Shown here in pieces: positions 1 to 6,841 of a stretch of 12,533 nt of DNA (positions within the stretch are counted from its first letter, which is position 1; the number at the start of each line of letters is the position of its first letter). Source of the stretch: DATLFI01 sp035524895 (GTDB taxonomy: Bacteria > Acidobacteriota > Thermoanaerobaculia > Multivoradales > Multivoraceae); the NCBI GenBank assembly GCA_035524895.1, contig DATLFI010000155.1, forward strand, positions 1-12,533, read 5' to 3'. The position numbers and the translations under genes were made by a program. Under the pieces are notes generated by a model. That model searched no databases. It had not been told where the DNA came from and saw only the letters and a list, made by a program, of their open reading frames with translations.

Positions 1-714
1 CGCCAGGATCATCACGGTGTCGTCGGTGTGGACGATGCGCTTCATGTTGTTGTACATCACCGGCAGCATCGGCGGTCCCGCGGTCGAGCCGAAGCCGAGC
101 AGGCAGCGTTCGCCGAGCGGCCGTAGCTCCGGGTCGTCGTAGGGCCCGACCGGAAGGTCGAGCCACCAAGCGTCGCCGCTGTTGGGGCGCTGGAAGTCGG
201 CAAGCCCCGCGAGGCGCTTGCGACCCTCCGCGTTGGGTGGCGGCATCTGGCCGTTGGGGGGAGCGGTGATGATCGAGGTGGGGTACTTGCCGCCGATCTG
301 GAACGCGCTGCTGCCGATGTCGACGTAAAACGCGTTGTAGCCGCCGACGCCGCCGGCGGCGCCGGAGAACTCCGGCACATAGATCTCGGTGCCGCCTGCC
401 GGCGGCGCGCTGCGGTTCGGATCGCTCGGCTCATAGTCCTTGGCGAGGTTGCCGAGCCAGTACGCCGAGAACTCCTTCGCCTCGGCTTCGGTGAAAGTGG
501 GCTTGTTCGCAAAGCGGGCAGGACGGTTGAGCGGCGTGAGGGTCGCCACGTCATAGGTGCCGCTGAGGTCGGGCCGTCCGTCCGGTCGTCGGGGGGCCTT
601 CGAGTCTCGGGCGCCTGCCGCGAGCAGCGGACCCGCGACCGCCAGCAGGAGCGCGCCGGAACAGGCGAAGGCGACGCCGGCCTTTGTCATCCTGCGGAGC
701 TGTGGTCTGCGCAT
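1..714 (-). CDS. Exported uncharacterised protein of the DGRPDLSG family, 3' end beyond window
   Basis: The frame is open from an ATG at 714 to the left edge (238 codons, no stop seen), so the C-terminal part is missing. The start is supported by GGAGG seven bases upstream. An in-frame ATG at 690 is the alternative but would remove the basic n-region. Residues 1-33 look like a signal peptide: a basic start (MRRPQLRR), a hydrophobic run, then an Ala-rich cleavage region. The mature part opens with PDGRPDLSGTYD followed by ATLTPLNRPARF. Later blocks are SAPPAGG, GGVGGYN, PPNGQMPP, GPYDDPE and MYNNMKRIVH. The same blocks occur in the same order in the gene at 5643-6722, so the two are paralogues. 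Such secreted proteins are abundant in Acidobacteriota genomes and have no established biochemical function that I know of. No catalytic motif is apparent. The location is inferred to be periplasmic. Confidence 0.85.
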   Translation of the reverse strand, partial: MRRPQLRRMTKAGVAFACSGALLLAVAGPLLAAGARDSKAPRRPDGRPDLSGTYDVATLTPLNRPARFANKPTFTEAEAKEFSAYWLGNLAKDYEPSDPNRSAPPAGGTEIYVPEFSGAAGGVGGYNAFYVDIGSSAFQIGGKYPTSIITAPPNGQMPPPNAEGRKRLAGLADFQRPNSGDAWWLDLPVGPYDDPELRPLGERCLLGFGSTAGPPMLPVMYNNMKRIVHTDDTVMILA

Positions 715-890
715 GGCGTGGCCTCCATTCCTGCCGTGACGAGTCGGTTCGACGAAGAGATTACACCGGCGGGTCGCTGGGCGTGTACCTGCGTCGCATC
801 CGCGCCAACGAACCGGCCGCGCCCGTGAGCGGCGCAGGCGGCGCGGATAGGCTCGTCGTCGACAACGCGCTGGACAGGAAGAGAGCCGCC

Positions 891-1187
891 ATGGAGCTGA
901 CGTCGTCGGTGGCGAAAGTGATCGGACCCGTGCTGCTGCTGCGGGCGCTCTCCCTCGTGATCGACCGCCGGCACTTCCTCGAAATGCTTCGGGGGCTGGA
1001 GCGCGCCATCCTGATCCATCTCATCGCCTGGGGTGGGATGGCCAAGGCCTCGGCGTTGATCCTCTTTCCCGGTGCCGTCGCGGTCAAGGCTCGCGCTCTC
1101 GAGCGCGTTGGATTCCTGAACGTGGTGCTGGCGGTCTGCTTCCTCGTCGGCGGCTACTTCACGTGGTTCGGCTACTTCGGGTCCTGA
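891..1187 (+). CDS. Small integral membrane protein, 98 aa
   Basis: The ATG at 891 is preceded by AGGAAGAG, a moderate ribosome binding site. The same frame is open further upstream but without membrane-like or conserved sequence, so the shorter start is preferred. The product has three hydrophobic stretches: about residues 8-24 (VAKVIGPVLLLRALSLV), 40-60 (LIHLIAWGGMAKASALILF) and 74-95 (GFLNVVLAVCFLVGGYFTWFG). Between the first two is RRHFLEMLRGLER. The aromatic-rich end (YFTWFGYFGS) and the AWGG segment look like a conserved bacterial membrane family whose name I cannot give. From memory, relatives seem longer, with an extra helix between GLER and AILIHLIAWGG, so this copy may carry an in-frame internal deletion. 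That is inference. It is divergent from the exported protein at 1-714 and convergent with the relic at 1213-1359. Function unknown. Confidence 0.75.
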   Translation: MELTSSVAKVIGPVLLLRALSLVIDRRHFLEMLRGLERAILIHLIAWGGMAKASALILFPGAVAVKARALERVGFLNVVLAVCFLVGGYFTWFGYFGS

Positions 1188-1212
1188 TCCGGAAGTAGCG
1201 TGGAGAGTCGGC

Positions 1213-1359
1213 TCAGTCCATGAGCGCCTGATAGGTCATCTGCTGCATCATCTGGCGCACCGGGCAGGTGCCGTCTGGCAGGAGCTGGGTGAGCACGATG
1301 CCGACCAGCTCGTTCTCGCGATCGACCCAGAAGTGCGTGGTCGCGGGTCGGGCCGCATC
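1213..1359 (-). pseudogene. 3' relic of a beta-lactamase-family (class C-like) serine hydrolase
   Basis: On the minus strand a frame of 48 codons ends at a TGA (1215-1213) and is closed upstream by an in-frame TGA at 1362-1360, with no start codon near its beginning. Its peptide contains ATTHFWVDRENELVGIVLTQ, then LLPDGTCPVRQMMQQMTY and a short tail. The pattern THFW(V/I)D..N.LVG......QLLP is the C-terminal signature of beta-lactamase-family hydrolases and esterases (PF00144). The THFWVD strand follows the region that in intact members carries the KTG-like HxG motif. The catalytic SxxK and YxN motifs, and some 350 residues, are absent. It lies 92 bases beyond the ADOP stop on the same strand. 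It is most likely the end of a gene whose body was removed when the PadR-ADOP operon arrived or when DNA was lost here. Confidence 0.7.
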
Positions 1360-1451
1360 TCAGGGTGCGTCGTCCCCGCGGCGCAAGCTGGACTTCGGGC
1401 GAGTGTCGCGGCGCTTCTCGAGCCAGCGGCAGCGTCTTCGCTGCCACGCGG

Positions 1452-4118
1452 TCACTCGGCCTGCAGCGACCGATTCGGATCGACCGTGGACGCGCGGCGC
1501 GCGGGCAGGTAGGTGGCCATCAAGCCCAGCAGAGCCATGGTGGCGGACACCGTGACGAAGGTCGCGACGTCGACGGGCTCCACCCCGAAGAGCAGGCCGC
1601 CGAGCATGCGCGTCGTCCCGATCGCCGCGAGGATGCCTACCAGCACTCCGGGCAGAACGACCTGGGCGCCTTGCGCGATCACCATGAGCTGCACCTGTCT
1701 CGGAGCGGCACCGAGCGCGATGCGCAAGCCGATCTCCCGGGTTCGCTGCGCGACCACGTAGGAGAGGACACCGTAGAGGCCGATCGCGCCGAGGATGAGG
1801 GCCAGCAACGAGGCGATACCGAGGGTGAGCATGGTGAACGAGAGTTGCACCATCGAGTCCGCCGCCAGGCCCGCCATCGTGTAGACGCGGTACATCGGCG
1901 CCTCCGGCGCGACCTCGCGCACCAGGGCGCGGATCTCGGGCGCGATCTCGTCGGCTCGCTTCGTCTTGACGACGTAGGCGGGGGACCCGAGGACCCAGCT
2001 CGTCGGCGAGGGGCCGACCAGGGCGGAGTAGACCAGCGCCTCGGGCTCGTCCCGCAAGCTGTACTGCATCACGTCCTCGACGACTCCGACCACCGTCTCC
2101 CACGACTCCAGGCCCTCGCGCTGCAGGCGCTTTCCGATCGGGTCCTCGCCTGGCCACAGGCGGTTGGCAGCCGACTGACCTATGACCACGTTGCCGAGGT
2201 CCGAGACGTGGTCGCTGTCGACGAAGGCTCGGCCCTGGAGCACGTCGATCCCCATCGTGGCGAAGTAGTCGCCGCCGGCCCAGGTCAGGCTCAACAGGGT
2301 GCCGGCATCCTCTTCGCTCACGCTCCCCTCGGTACGGTAGCGGACGCCCCGGACGCCCTCGTTCAGCGGCACGTTCTCGACGACGCCGACGCGCTCGACG
2401 CCTGGCAATGCCGCGATGCGTTGCATGAAGTCCATGTGGAAGCGGGCGAAGGAGGGCCCGTCCGTGAGGTGAGCACCCTCCGGAGCGATCTGGAACGTGA
2501 AGATGTCCTCGGTGTCGTATCCGGGGTCGACGTTTCGCAGCTGCCAGAAGCTCCGCACCAGCAGCGATGATCCGATCACCAGCACGATGGCGAGCGCGGT
2601 CTGCGCGATCACCAGTCCGGTACGTCCCCAGTGGCGCCGTCGCGTCGAGCCGCGACCGCCCTCGCGCAGTCGAAGGAGGTCCGGTGAGGAGGCCCGGACC
2701 GCGGGCACCAGTCCGAACAACAGCGCGGAGAACGCGGCCGCGGCGAGCGTAAAGAGGAGCGTCGGCCCCGTGATGCCGACCTCGGCGAGTCGCGGGATGT
2801 CAGGAGGCGCTGCGCGGACCAGGATCGGCACACTCGCCCGCGCGAGCGCGAGCGCCAGGACCGCTGCGAGCGCCGCAACGACGAGCGCTTCCGCCATCTG
2901 CGAGCGAATGAGCTGGCCGCGTCCCGCGCCGATCGCCCGCTGCACCGCGAGGTCGCGTTGCCGGTGCTCCGCGCGGACCAGAAACAGGTTCGTGACGTTG
3001 GCGCAGGCGATCAGCAGGACGATGCCGACGGCACCCAGCAGCAGCCACAGTGGCGTCGCAACGCCGCCGAGGAGCTCCTTCTCGAGAGGACGCACGATGG
3101 GCTGGTACTGCTCGATCAAGCGGGCATAGTTGGCGGATCCGCCGAACCGATCCGGCAACTGCCGGGCCAGCGTCGCGAGCTCCGCGATCAGGGACTCGTC
3201 CTCCGCGCCAGGCGCCACTCGGGCCACGAGCGACATCCCGAACCGACCGGGCACGATCTCTTCCGGGCGAAGGACGAACGGGAACCAGAGCAACGTGCCG
3301 TCGTTCGGGAACCAGAACTCCGGTCCCATGACGCCAATCACCATGCGGTCCTGGCCGGAAACGGAGTACGTGCGGCCGATCACCTCGCGATCGCCCCCGA
3401 ACCACGTCATCCACAATCTATGGCTGAGCACTACGACGCGGTCCTCGTCCTCCGGCACCGGGAGCCGGCCCAGAAGCGGTGAGACTCCGAGCGTGGGGAA
3501 CAGCGATGCGGTCGAGACTGCCATCCGCACCCGCTCTACGCGGTCGTCGGCGCGGAGTGTGCTGGTGAAGTCGCTGTACGGAGCGATTCCCTCGAGCAGA
3601 TCGGCTCGCTCGTCGTACTGCACGTAGAACTCCGTCGACAGGCCGAACTCCGGCGGCAGATCAGAGCCCGGAGCCGATCCGGCGATGGACACCAGCCGCT
3701 CCGTGTCCCGATATGGGAGCGGGTCCAGGAGCACGGTGTCGACGACACTGAAGATGCCGGCGTTGGCCCCGATGGCCAGGCCGAGCGTGCACACGGTCAC
3801 CGCCGTGAAGCCGGGTGAGCGGCGCAGAGCGCGGAGGGCGTAGCGGAGGTCGTTGGTCCAGGCTTGGAGCATCAGCCGCGAATCCTTTGAGGGAGTGGGG
3901 AGTTTCCGGGGGTCCGACCAGCTCGGGTTCCAGCGCTCCGCGACGGCGGAGCGAACGAGGTCCAATGCCGCGAGGACCGAGAATCGCAGGGCGTGGAGGC
4001 GGCTCTGTGACGCGGCACGGTCGTGGTCGACTCGGAGCTGCTCGGCCATCTCCTCGCCGAACCGGGTTCGGAACGCGACCGGGAACAGGTGGAGGAGCCG
4101 GGGCAGGAGCGACCTCAC
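1452..4118 (-). CDS. ADOP-type ABC transporter permease (MacB/FtsX fold, duplicated, no ATPase)
   Basis: This is an 888-residue protein whose GTG start overlaps the PadR stop as GTGA. Residues 1-80 form a soluble prefix. A membrane-proximal motif follows (NDLRYALRALRRSPGFTAV, about 89-107) and the first transmembrane helix, ending in GIFSVVDTVLLDPLPY. A periplasmic MacB_PCD-like domain runs to about residue 360. Three more helices follow (about 365-490), beginning WLLLGAVGIVLLIACANVTN with the FtsX-type LAVQRAIGAGRGQL cytoplasmic loop. A second copy of the whole unit then starts (GLVIAQTALAIVLVIGSSLL, about 515), with its own periplasmic domain and a final FtsX domain (about 775-880) containing TREIGLRIALGAAPRQV. 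This duplicated layout without an ATPase is the acidobacterial duplicated orphan permease. The transported substrate and the ATPase partner are unknown, and no ATP-binding gene lies in the window. The close coupling to PadR implies shared regulation. Confidence 0.93.
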   Translation of the reverse strand: MRSLLPRLLHLFPVAFRTRFGEEMAEQLRVDHDRAASQSRLHALRFSVLAALDLVRSAVAERWNPSWSDPRKLPTPSKDSRLMLQAWTNDLRYALRALRRSPGFTAVTVCTLGLAIGANAGIFSVVDTVLLDPLPYRDTERLVSIAGSAPGSDLPPEFGLSTEFYVQYDERADLLEGIAPYSDFTSTLRADDRVERVRMAVSTASLFPTLGVSPLLGRLPVPEDEDRVVVLSHRLWMTWFGGDREVIGRTYSVSGQDRMVIGVMGPEFWFPNDGTLLWFPFVLRPEEIVPGRFGMSLVARVAPGAEDESLIAELATLARQLPDRFGGSANYARLIEQYQPIVRPLEKELLGGVATPLWLLLGAVGIVLLIACANVTNLFLVRAEHRQRDLAVQRAIGAGRGQLIRSQMAEALVVAALAAVLALALARASVPILVRAAPPDIPRLAEVGITGPTLLFTLAAAAFSALLFGLVPAVRASSPDLLRLREGGRGSTRRRHWGRTGLVIAQTALAIVLVIGSSLLVRSFWQLRNVDPGYDTEDIFTFQIAPEGAHLTDGPSFARFHMDFMQRIAALPGVERVGVVENVPLNEGVRGVRYRTEGSVSEEDAGTLLSLTWAGGDYFATMGIDVLQGRAFVDSDHVSDLGNVVIGQSAANRLWPGEDPIGKRLQREGLESWETVVGVVEDVMQYSLRDEPEALVYSALVGPSPTSWVLGSPAYVVKTKRADEIAPEIRALVREVAPEAPMYRVYTMAGLAADSMVQLSFTMLTLGIASLLALILGAIGLYGVLSYVVAQRTREIGLRIALGAAPRQVQLMVIAQGAQVVLPGVLVGILAAIGTTRMLGGLLFGVEPVDVATFVTVSATMALLGLMATYLPARRASTVDPNRSLQAE

Positions 4119-4471
4119 GAGCGGTCGTCCTCCACGGCTCCCAGACGCCTCGCGGCCAGCGCGGCGACGCTCCGCAGTCGGCGCGCTTCGTCGGCGAGCG
4201 CTCTGCGGCCGTCGGCGGTCAAGCGGTAGTACTTGCGAGCGAGGCCCGGATGGGGTGCGGTCGATTCCGGCGCCTCGGCCTCATCGACCAGGCCCCACGA
4301 CATGAGTCGGGCCAGCACTCGATACAGGCTACCGGCTCCGGGAGCCTGCGTGCCGCCGGACTCCGTCTCGACTGCGCCCTTCAGGGCGTACCCGTACAGC
4401 GGGCCGCTCGCCAGCGCCAGCAAGACGTGGTACTCGAGGCCGCTCATGCCGTCCGGGCTGCGTGCGCTCAT
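4115..4471 (-). CDS. PadR-family transcriptional regulator, ADOP-linked (PadR1)
   Basis: This 118-residue protein has the compact PadR winged-helix layout. The recognition region is SGLEYHVLLALASGPLYGYAL, then a segment with GSLYRVLARLMSWGLVDEAE, and the wing RKYYRLTADGRRALA. A short Arg/Ala-rich helix ends the protein (about 88-112) and would serve dimerisation. The ATG at 4471 has GGGGAG about nine bases upstream. A second ATG at 4447 (MSGLEYH) is possible. The stop overlaps the downstream permease start by four bases, so translational coupling is likely. PadR proteins are usually repressors that bind palindromes near their own promoter. The upstream stretch at about 4485-4515 contains an AT-rich TATATT and only a weak, imperfect palindrome, so autoregulation is plausible but not shown. 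Confidence 0.93.
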   Translation of the reverse strand: MSARSPDGMSGLEYHVLLALASGPLYGYALKGAVETESGGTQAPGAGSLYRVLARLMSWGLVDEAEAPESTAPHPGLARKYYRLTADGRRALADEARRLRSVAALAARRLGAVEDDRS

Positions 4472-4634
4472 CTTGGCCTGCTCCCCGGATGATACGTGCA
4501 GTCGGAATATATGTTGCGGGGGTAGTTGCCGCTCCGCGTGCCCCCCGCGCGAGGCAGCGGGTCCTGGACCGCTTCATCCTTGGGAGTCGTGTCCCGGATC
4601 CGCCTCGGCTGCGGGCGCCGCAGCTTCGCCGTGG
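4472..4634 (-). promoter_or_regulatory. Leader and probable promoter of the PadR1-ADOP operon
   Basis: This 163-base stretch between the VOC stop and the PadR1 start holds no gene. Reading on the minus strand, it contains CAACATATATTCCG, the most AT-rich spot of the neighbourhood. TATATT at 4511-4506 could be a -10 element about 35 bases before the start codon, but no convincing -35 is visible. The arms ATATAT and ATACGT around 4490-4511 form only a partial inverted repeat, a weak candidate for the PadR1 binding site. No hairpin with a T-run was found downstream of the VOC gene, so read-through from VOC into PadR1 cannot be excluded. Confidence 0.35.
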
Positions 4635-5030
4635 TCAATGGTCAGCGTTTGAGCCGGTGACGTGAGGCCCCTCGGGCTGCCACAACTGGATGGGGTTTCC
4701 TTCGGGATCGTGGCAGCGTGCGAATCGGCCGTTGGGATACTGCTCGGGGTCGACCTCGACGGGGATTCCGGCGTCGCGGAGCTGGCGAGCCATCGCGTCC
4801 AGGTCATCGACGCGGAAGTTCACCATCCAGCCCTGCTCTGGTCGGTCGAAGTACTCGGTGTCCCGTGGAAAGGGCGCGAAGACCGTCGGCCCTGCGTCCT
4901 GCCGCCACGAACCCTCCTCGTAGGTCTCGGGGACCTGCAGGATCCCGAAATGCTGCTCGTACCAGGCGCCGAGTGCCTTGGGCTCCGTCGCTCGGAAGAA
5001 CAGGCCGCCAATCCCTTTGACGCGTTCCAT
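4635..5030 (-). CDS. VOC superfamily (glyoxalase/bleomycin-resistance fold) protein
   Basis: This 131-residue single-module VOC protein opens with GIGGLFFRATEPKALGAWY, the first beta-alpha unit. It continues with WMVNFRVDDLDAMARQLRDA (about 68-87) and closes with YPNGRFARCHDPEGNPIQLW (98-117), the strand that normally carries the last metal-binding glutamate. Here that position is Gln115 (IQLWQP rather than IELWEP), so metal binding may be altered or shifted. The chosen ATG at 5030 has GGAGAGG nine bases upstream. The ATG at 5039 adds MKL but abuts the same GGAGAGG with no usable spacing. Longer in-frame extensions run antisense-like through the DoxX gene and are unlikely. The substrate cannot be told from sequence; members include lyases, dioxygenases and drug-binding proteins. 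It follows the DoxX gene on the same strand after 106 bases, so cotranscription is possible. Confidence 0.9.
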   Translation of the reverse strand: MERVKGIGGLFFRATEPKALGAWYEQHFGILQVPETYEEGSWRQDAGPTVFAPFPRDTEYFDRPEQGWMVNFRVDDLDAMARQLRDAGIPVEVDPEQYPNGRFARCHDPEGNPIQLWQPEGPHVTGSNADH

Positions 5031-5136
5031 GAGTTTCATCCTCTCCAACGACCGAGGTGGACTCGACCGCCACCGATGGCACATCCCGATGCTCGTCGAG
5101 TCTCGCAGGCTCCGCGCGCGCGCGCTCCGCGAAGTC

Positions 5137-5514
5137 TCAGCCGCGTTTGCGCAGCGGTAGCAGCTCGCGTAGGCGCTGCTCGCGGAGGAAGAGGCCGCCC
5201 CACACGAGCACCCCGAGCACGATCGGCACGAAGTACGGGTCCCCGACGCGGAGATGGGCGCAGACCGCACCGCCCAGGTATCCGGTCAGCAGGATGGCTC
5301 CGAGAACCGAGGTCGCCGGGACCAGGTAGACGACGACACAGGCCAACTCGAGGATCGCGATCGGCAGGATCAGCGACTCGGCGAGGCCCAGGTGCGCCAT
5401 TCCCTCTCGCACCGGAGCGCCTCCCCACAGCTTCATCGCCGCGCTCATCACGAAGACGAGCGAGCTGAGGGCCGAGATCGCTACGCCGATCCTGACGCGA
5501 CTCTGCGGTGTCAT
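5137..5514 (-). CDS. DoxX-like membrane protein
   Basis: This 125-residue protein has four hydrophobic segments: about residues 8-28 (RIGVAISALSSLVFVMSAAM), 47-65 (ESLILPIAILELACVVVYLV), 68-86 (TSVLGAILLTGYLGGAVCAH) and 95-109 (FVPIVLGVLVWGGLF). The tail is basic (LRKRG). The order KLWG..PV..GMAHLGL, AILELACVVVYLVP, ATSVLGAILLTGYLGGAVCAHLRVG is characteristic of the DoxX_2-type family (PF13564-like). These are small inner-membrane proteins of uncertain biochemical role, named after thiosulfate:quinone oxidoreductase subunits. The ATG at 5514 has only a weak purine stretch (GAAGAGAA) about ten bases upstream. It lies 128 bases after the exported protein at 5643 and before the VOC gene. There is no partner oxidoreductase here, so a role in sulfur oxidation is not implied. 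Confidence 0.9.
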   Translation of the reverse strand: MTPQSRVRIGVAISALSSLVFVMSAAMKLWGGAPVREGMAHLGLAESLILPIAILELACVVVYLVPATSVLGAILLTGYLGGAVCAHLRVGDPYFVPIVLGVLVWGGLFLREQRLRELLPLRKRG

Positions 5515-5558
5515 CTGCGGCCGTTCTCTTCGATCTCGAGGTCGCCGGCGAAGACTGG

Positions 5559-5632
5559 ACCACCCTGCTGGCCCTGGTAGACGGCTGACCCAGGTAGACG
5601 CCGTCACGACGGAGAGCGCTCCGCAGGGTGGT
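5559..5632. repeat. 17-bp tandem repeat enclosed by a 10-bp inverted repeat
   Basis: Two adjacent 17-bp units, GCTGGCCCTGGTAGACG (5567-5583) and GCTGACCCAGGTAGACG (5584-5600), agree at 15 of 17 positions. The block is bracketed by ACCACCCTGC at 5559-5568 and its exact reverse complement GCAGGGTGGT at 5623-5632. A short hairpin, CGGAGAGCGCTCCG (5610-5623), lies inside the right arm. All of it sits in the intergenic region upstream of the DoxX gene and downstream of the DGRPDLSG gene. It could be a tandem operator, an RNA structure ending the upstream transcript, or a small mobile-repeat relic. Confidence 0.55.
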
Positions 5633-5642
5633 TCGTGCGCGC

Positions 5643-6722
5643 TCAGTTGGCGTTCTTCTTCTCCAGAGTCTCGCGCTCGAGGAGGCGTGCTCCGCGCAGG
5701 ATGTTGCCCATCGCGTAGTTGCCTTCGTGGCACCCGTACTCGTACACCTTGCCGTCGGTCACCGGCCAGGTGAAGTCGCCGGTCCAGGGCGCTGTCCAGC
5801 GCGACGGATCCTCGACCGTGAACTCGTAGTGCAGGGAGTCGGCGTCCTTGCGGGTGAAGCGCTCGGTGACCTTCAGCGTGCTGGTGGTGCCGCCGAAGGC
5901 GCCTGGCTGGTGGCGGAAGTTGGTGGTCTCCACCACCAGCGTGTCGCCCTCCCACCGGCCGATCGAGTCGCCGAACCAGAAGGTCATCTCGGGCGGCGCG
6001 TGCTCCGAGTCGATGCGAATGACCCGCACGTCGTGGACCATCTCGTTGAGCAGCATCACCCGATCCTTGGTCTGCACGATGCGCTTGACGTTGTTGTAGA
6101 GCGACGGCAGCGCCGGCACGGTCGAGGAGAAGCTGGTCAGGCAACGGTCCGCCGTGGTGCGGCTCTCCGGGTCGTCGTAGGGGCCCGGCCGATCCGAGTC
6201 GAGCCAGAACGCAGTGCCGTCGTCCCGGCCGAAGCTGCCGCGCAGCGCGCGCATGCGCTGCATGGCCTCGGCGGTCATCGGCGGGCGGCGACCGTTGGGC
6301 GGGTCGGTGAGAATCGAGGTCCGGAACTTGCCATCGACGATGACGACCGAGTCGCCGCGGTCGATCCAGAAGTTGTTGTAGCCGCCGACGGCACCCGCGC
6401 CCGAGATGCCGATCTGCGACTCGTCGAGGCCCACCGGTGGAGCGCCACCCGCGGGCGGCGCCTCGCGGTCGGGGTCACTCAACTGCTCGCGCTTGGCCAC
6501 GAACTCCTGCTCGGCCTCGATGATCTTCTGCGCCTGCTCCGGAGTCAGGTACAGGTTGTTGCCGAACTCGGCCGGTCGCTCGAGCGGCGTCAGGGTGGCA
6601 AGGTCGTAGGTGCCCGACAGGTCGGGTCGGCCATCGGGCATGCGCGGGATGCCGTTCTCGGCTACGGCGGGTGCGGTCCCCGCGAACAGGACGGTCAGGA
6701 CGGACAGGGCCCAACGGCTCAT
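5643..6722 (-). CDS. Exported uncharacterised protein of the DGRPDLSG family, full-length copy
   Basis: This 359-residue protein has a signal peptide MSRWALSVLTVLFAGTAPAVA, cleaved probably after AVA near residue 21. The mature part begins MPDGRPDLSGTYDLATLTPL and contains LTPEQAQKIIEAE, SDPDREAPPAGG, GAVGGYNNFW, DPPNGRRPP, GPYDDPE, LYNNVKRIVQ, FWFGDSIGRWEGDTLVVETT, SRWTAPWTGDFTWPVTD and YEYGCHEGNYAMGNIL. The IGRWEGDTLVVET and C-terminal CHEGNY blocks are hallmarks of a large acidobacterial secreted family of unknown activity. The start at 6722 has GGAGAG seven bases upstream. An in-frame ATG at 6737 (MESAPMSRW) with GGAG five bases upstream is a fair alternative. It is the paralogue of the truncated gene at 1-714. 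It lies 119 bases downstream of trkH on the same strand and is separated from it by a hairpin. Confidence 0.9.
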   Translation of the reverse strand: MSRWALSVLTVLFAGTAPAVAENGIPRMPDGRPDLSGTYDLATLTPLERPAEFGNNLYLTPEQAQKIIEAEQEFVAKREQLSDPDREAPPAGGAPPVGLDESQIGISGAGAVGGYNNFWIDRGDSVVIVDGKFRTSILTDPPNGRRPPMTAEAMQRMRALRGSFGRDDGTAFWLDSDRPGPYDDPESRTTADRCLTSFSSTVPALPSLYNNVKRIVQTKDRVMLLNEMVHDVRVIRIDSEHAPPEMTFWFGDSIGRWEGDTLVVETTNFRHQPGAFGGTTSTLKVTERFTRKDADSLHYEFTVEDPSRWTAPWTGDFTWPVTDGKVYEYGCHEGNYAMGNILRGARLLERETLEKKNAN

Positions 6723-6812
6723 CGGTGCGCTCTCCATGGGATCTCCGGCCCGGACGGGCACGGATGGCGGACCCAAGTTCGACGTGCGGCGGCCGGCCGT
6801 TGTTTCCTCGCC

Positions 6813-6831
6813 GTCCCGCTCGAGCCGGGAC
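6813..6831 (-). terminator. Candidate hairpin terminator after trkH
   Basis: GTCCCG (6813-6818) and CGGGAC (6826-6831) pair as a 6-bp GC stem around a 7-base loop, eleven bases past the trkH stop on the minus strand. No T-run follows, so it may be a non-canonical terminator or an mRNA 3' stabiliser. The evidence is the inverted repeat and its position only. Confidence 0.35.
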
Positions 6832-6841
6832 CGCGCCGGGC

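Noticed and set aside
1365..2570. Long open frame on the plus strand opposite the ADOP permease (about 400 codons)
   Set aside because: It is antisense to a strongly supported gene, is rich in His, Arg, Asp and Gln with no domain pattern, and is a by-product of high GC codon use.
5113..5125. Alternating CG tract that could adopt Z-DNA
   Set aside because: Thirteen bases of CG alternation are expected by chance in DNA of this composition and no neighbouring feature depends on it.
5610..5623. Short hairpin after the exported-protein gene as a terminator
   Set aside because: The stem is only five pairs, with no T-run; it is noted within the repeat feature rather than called a terminator.
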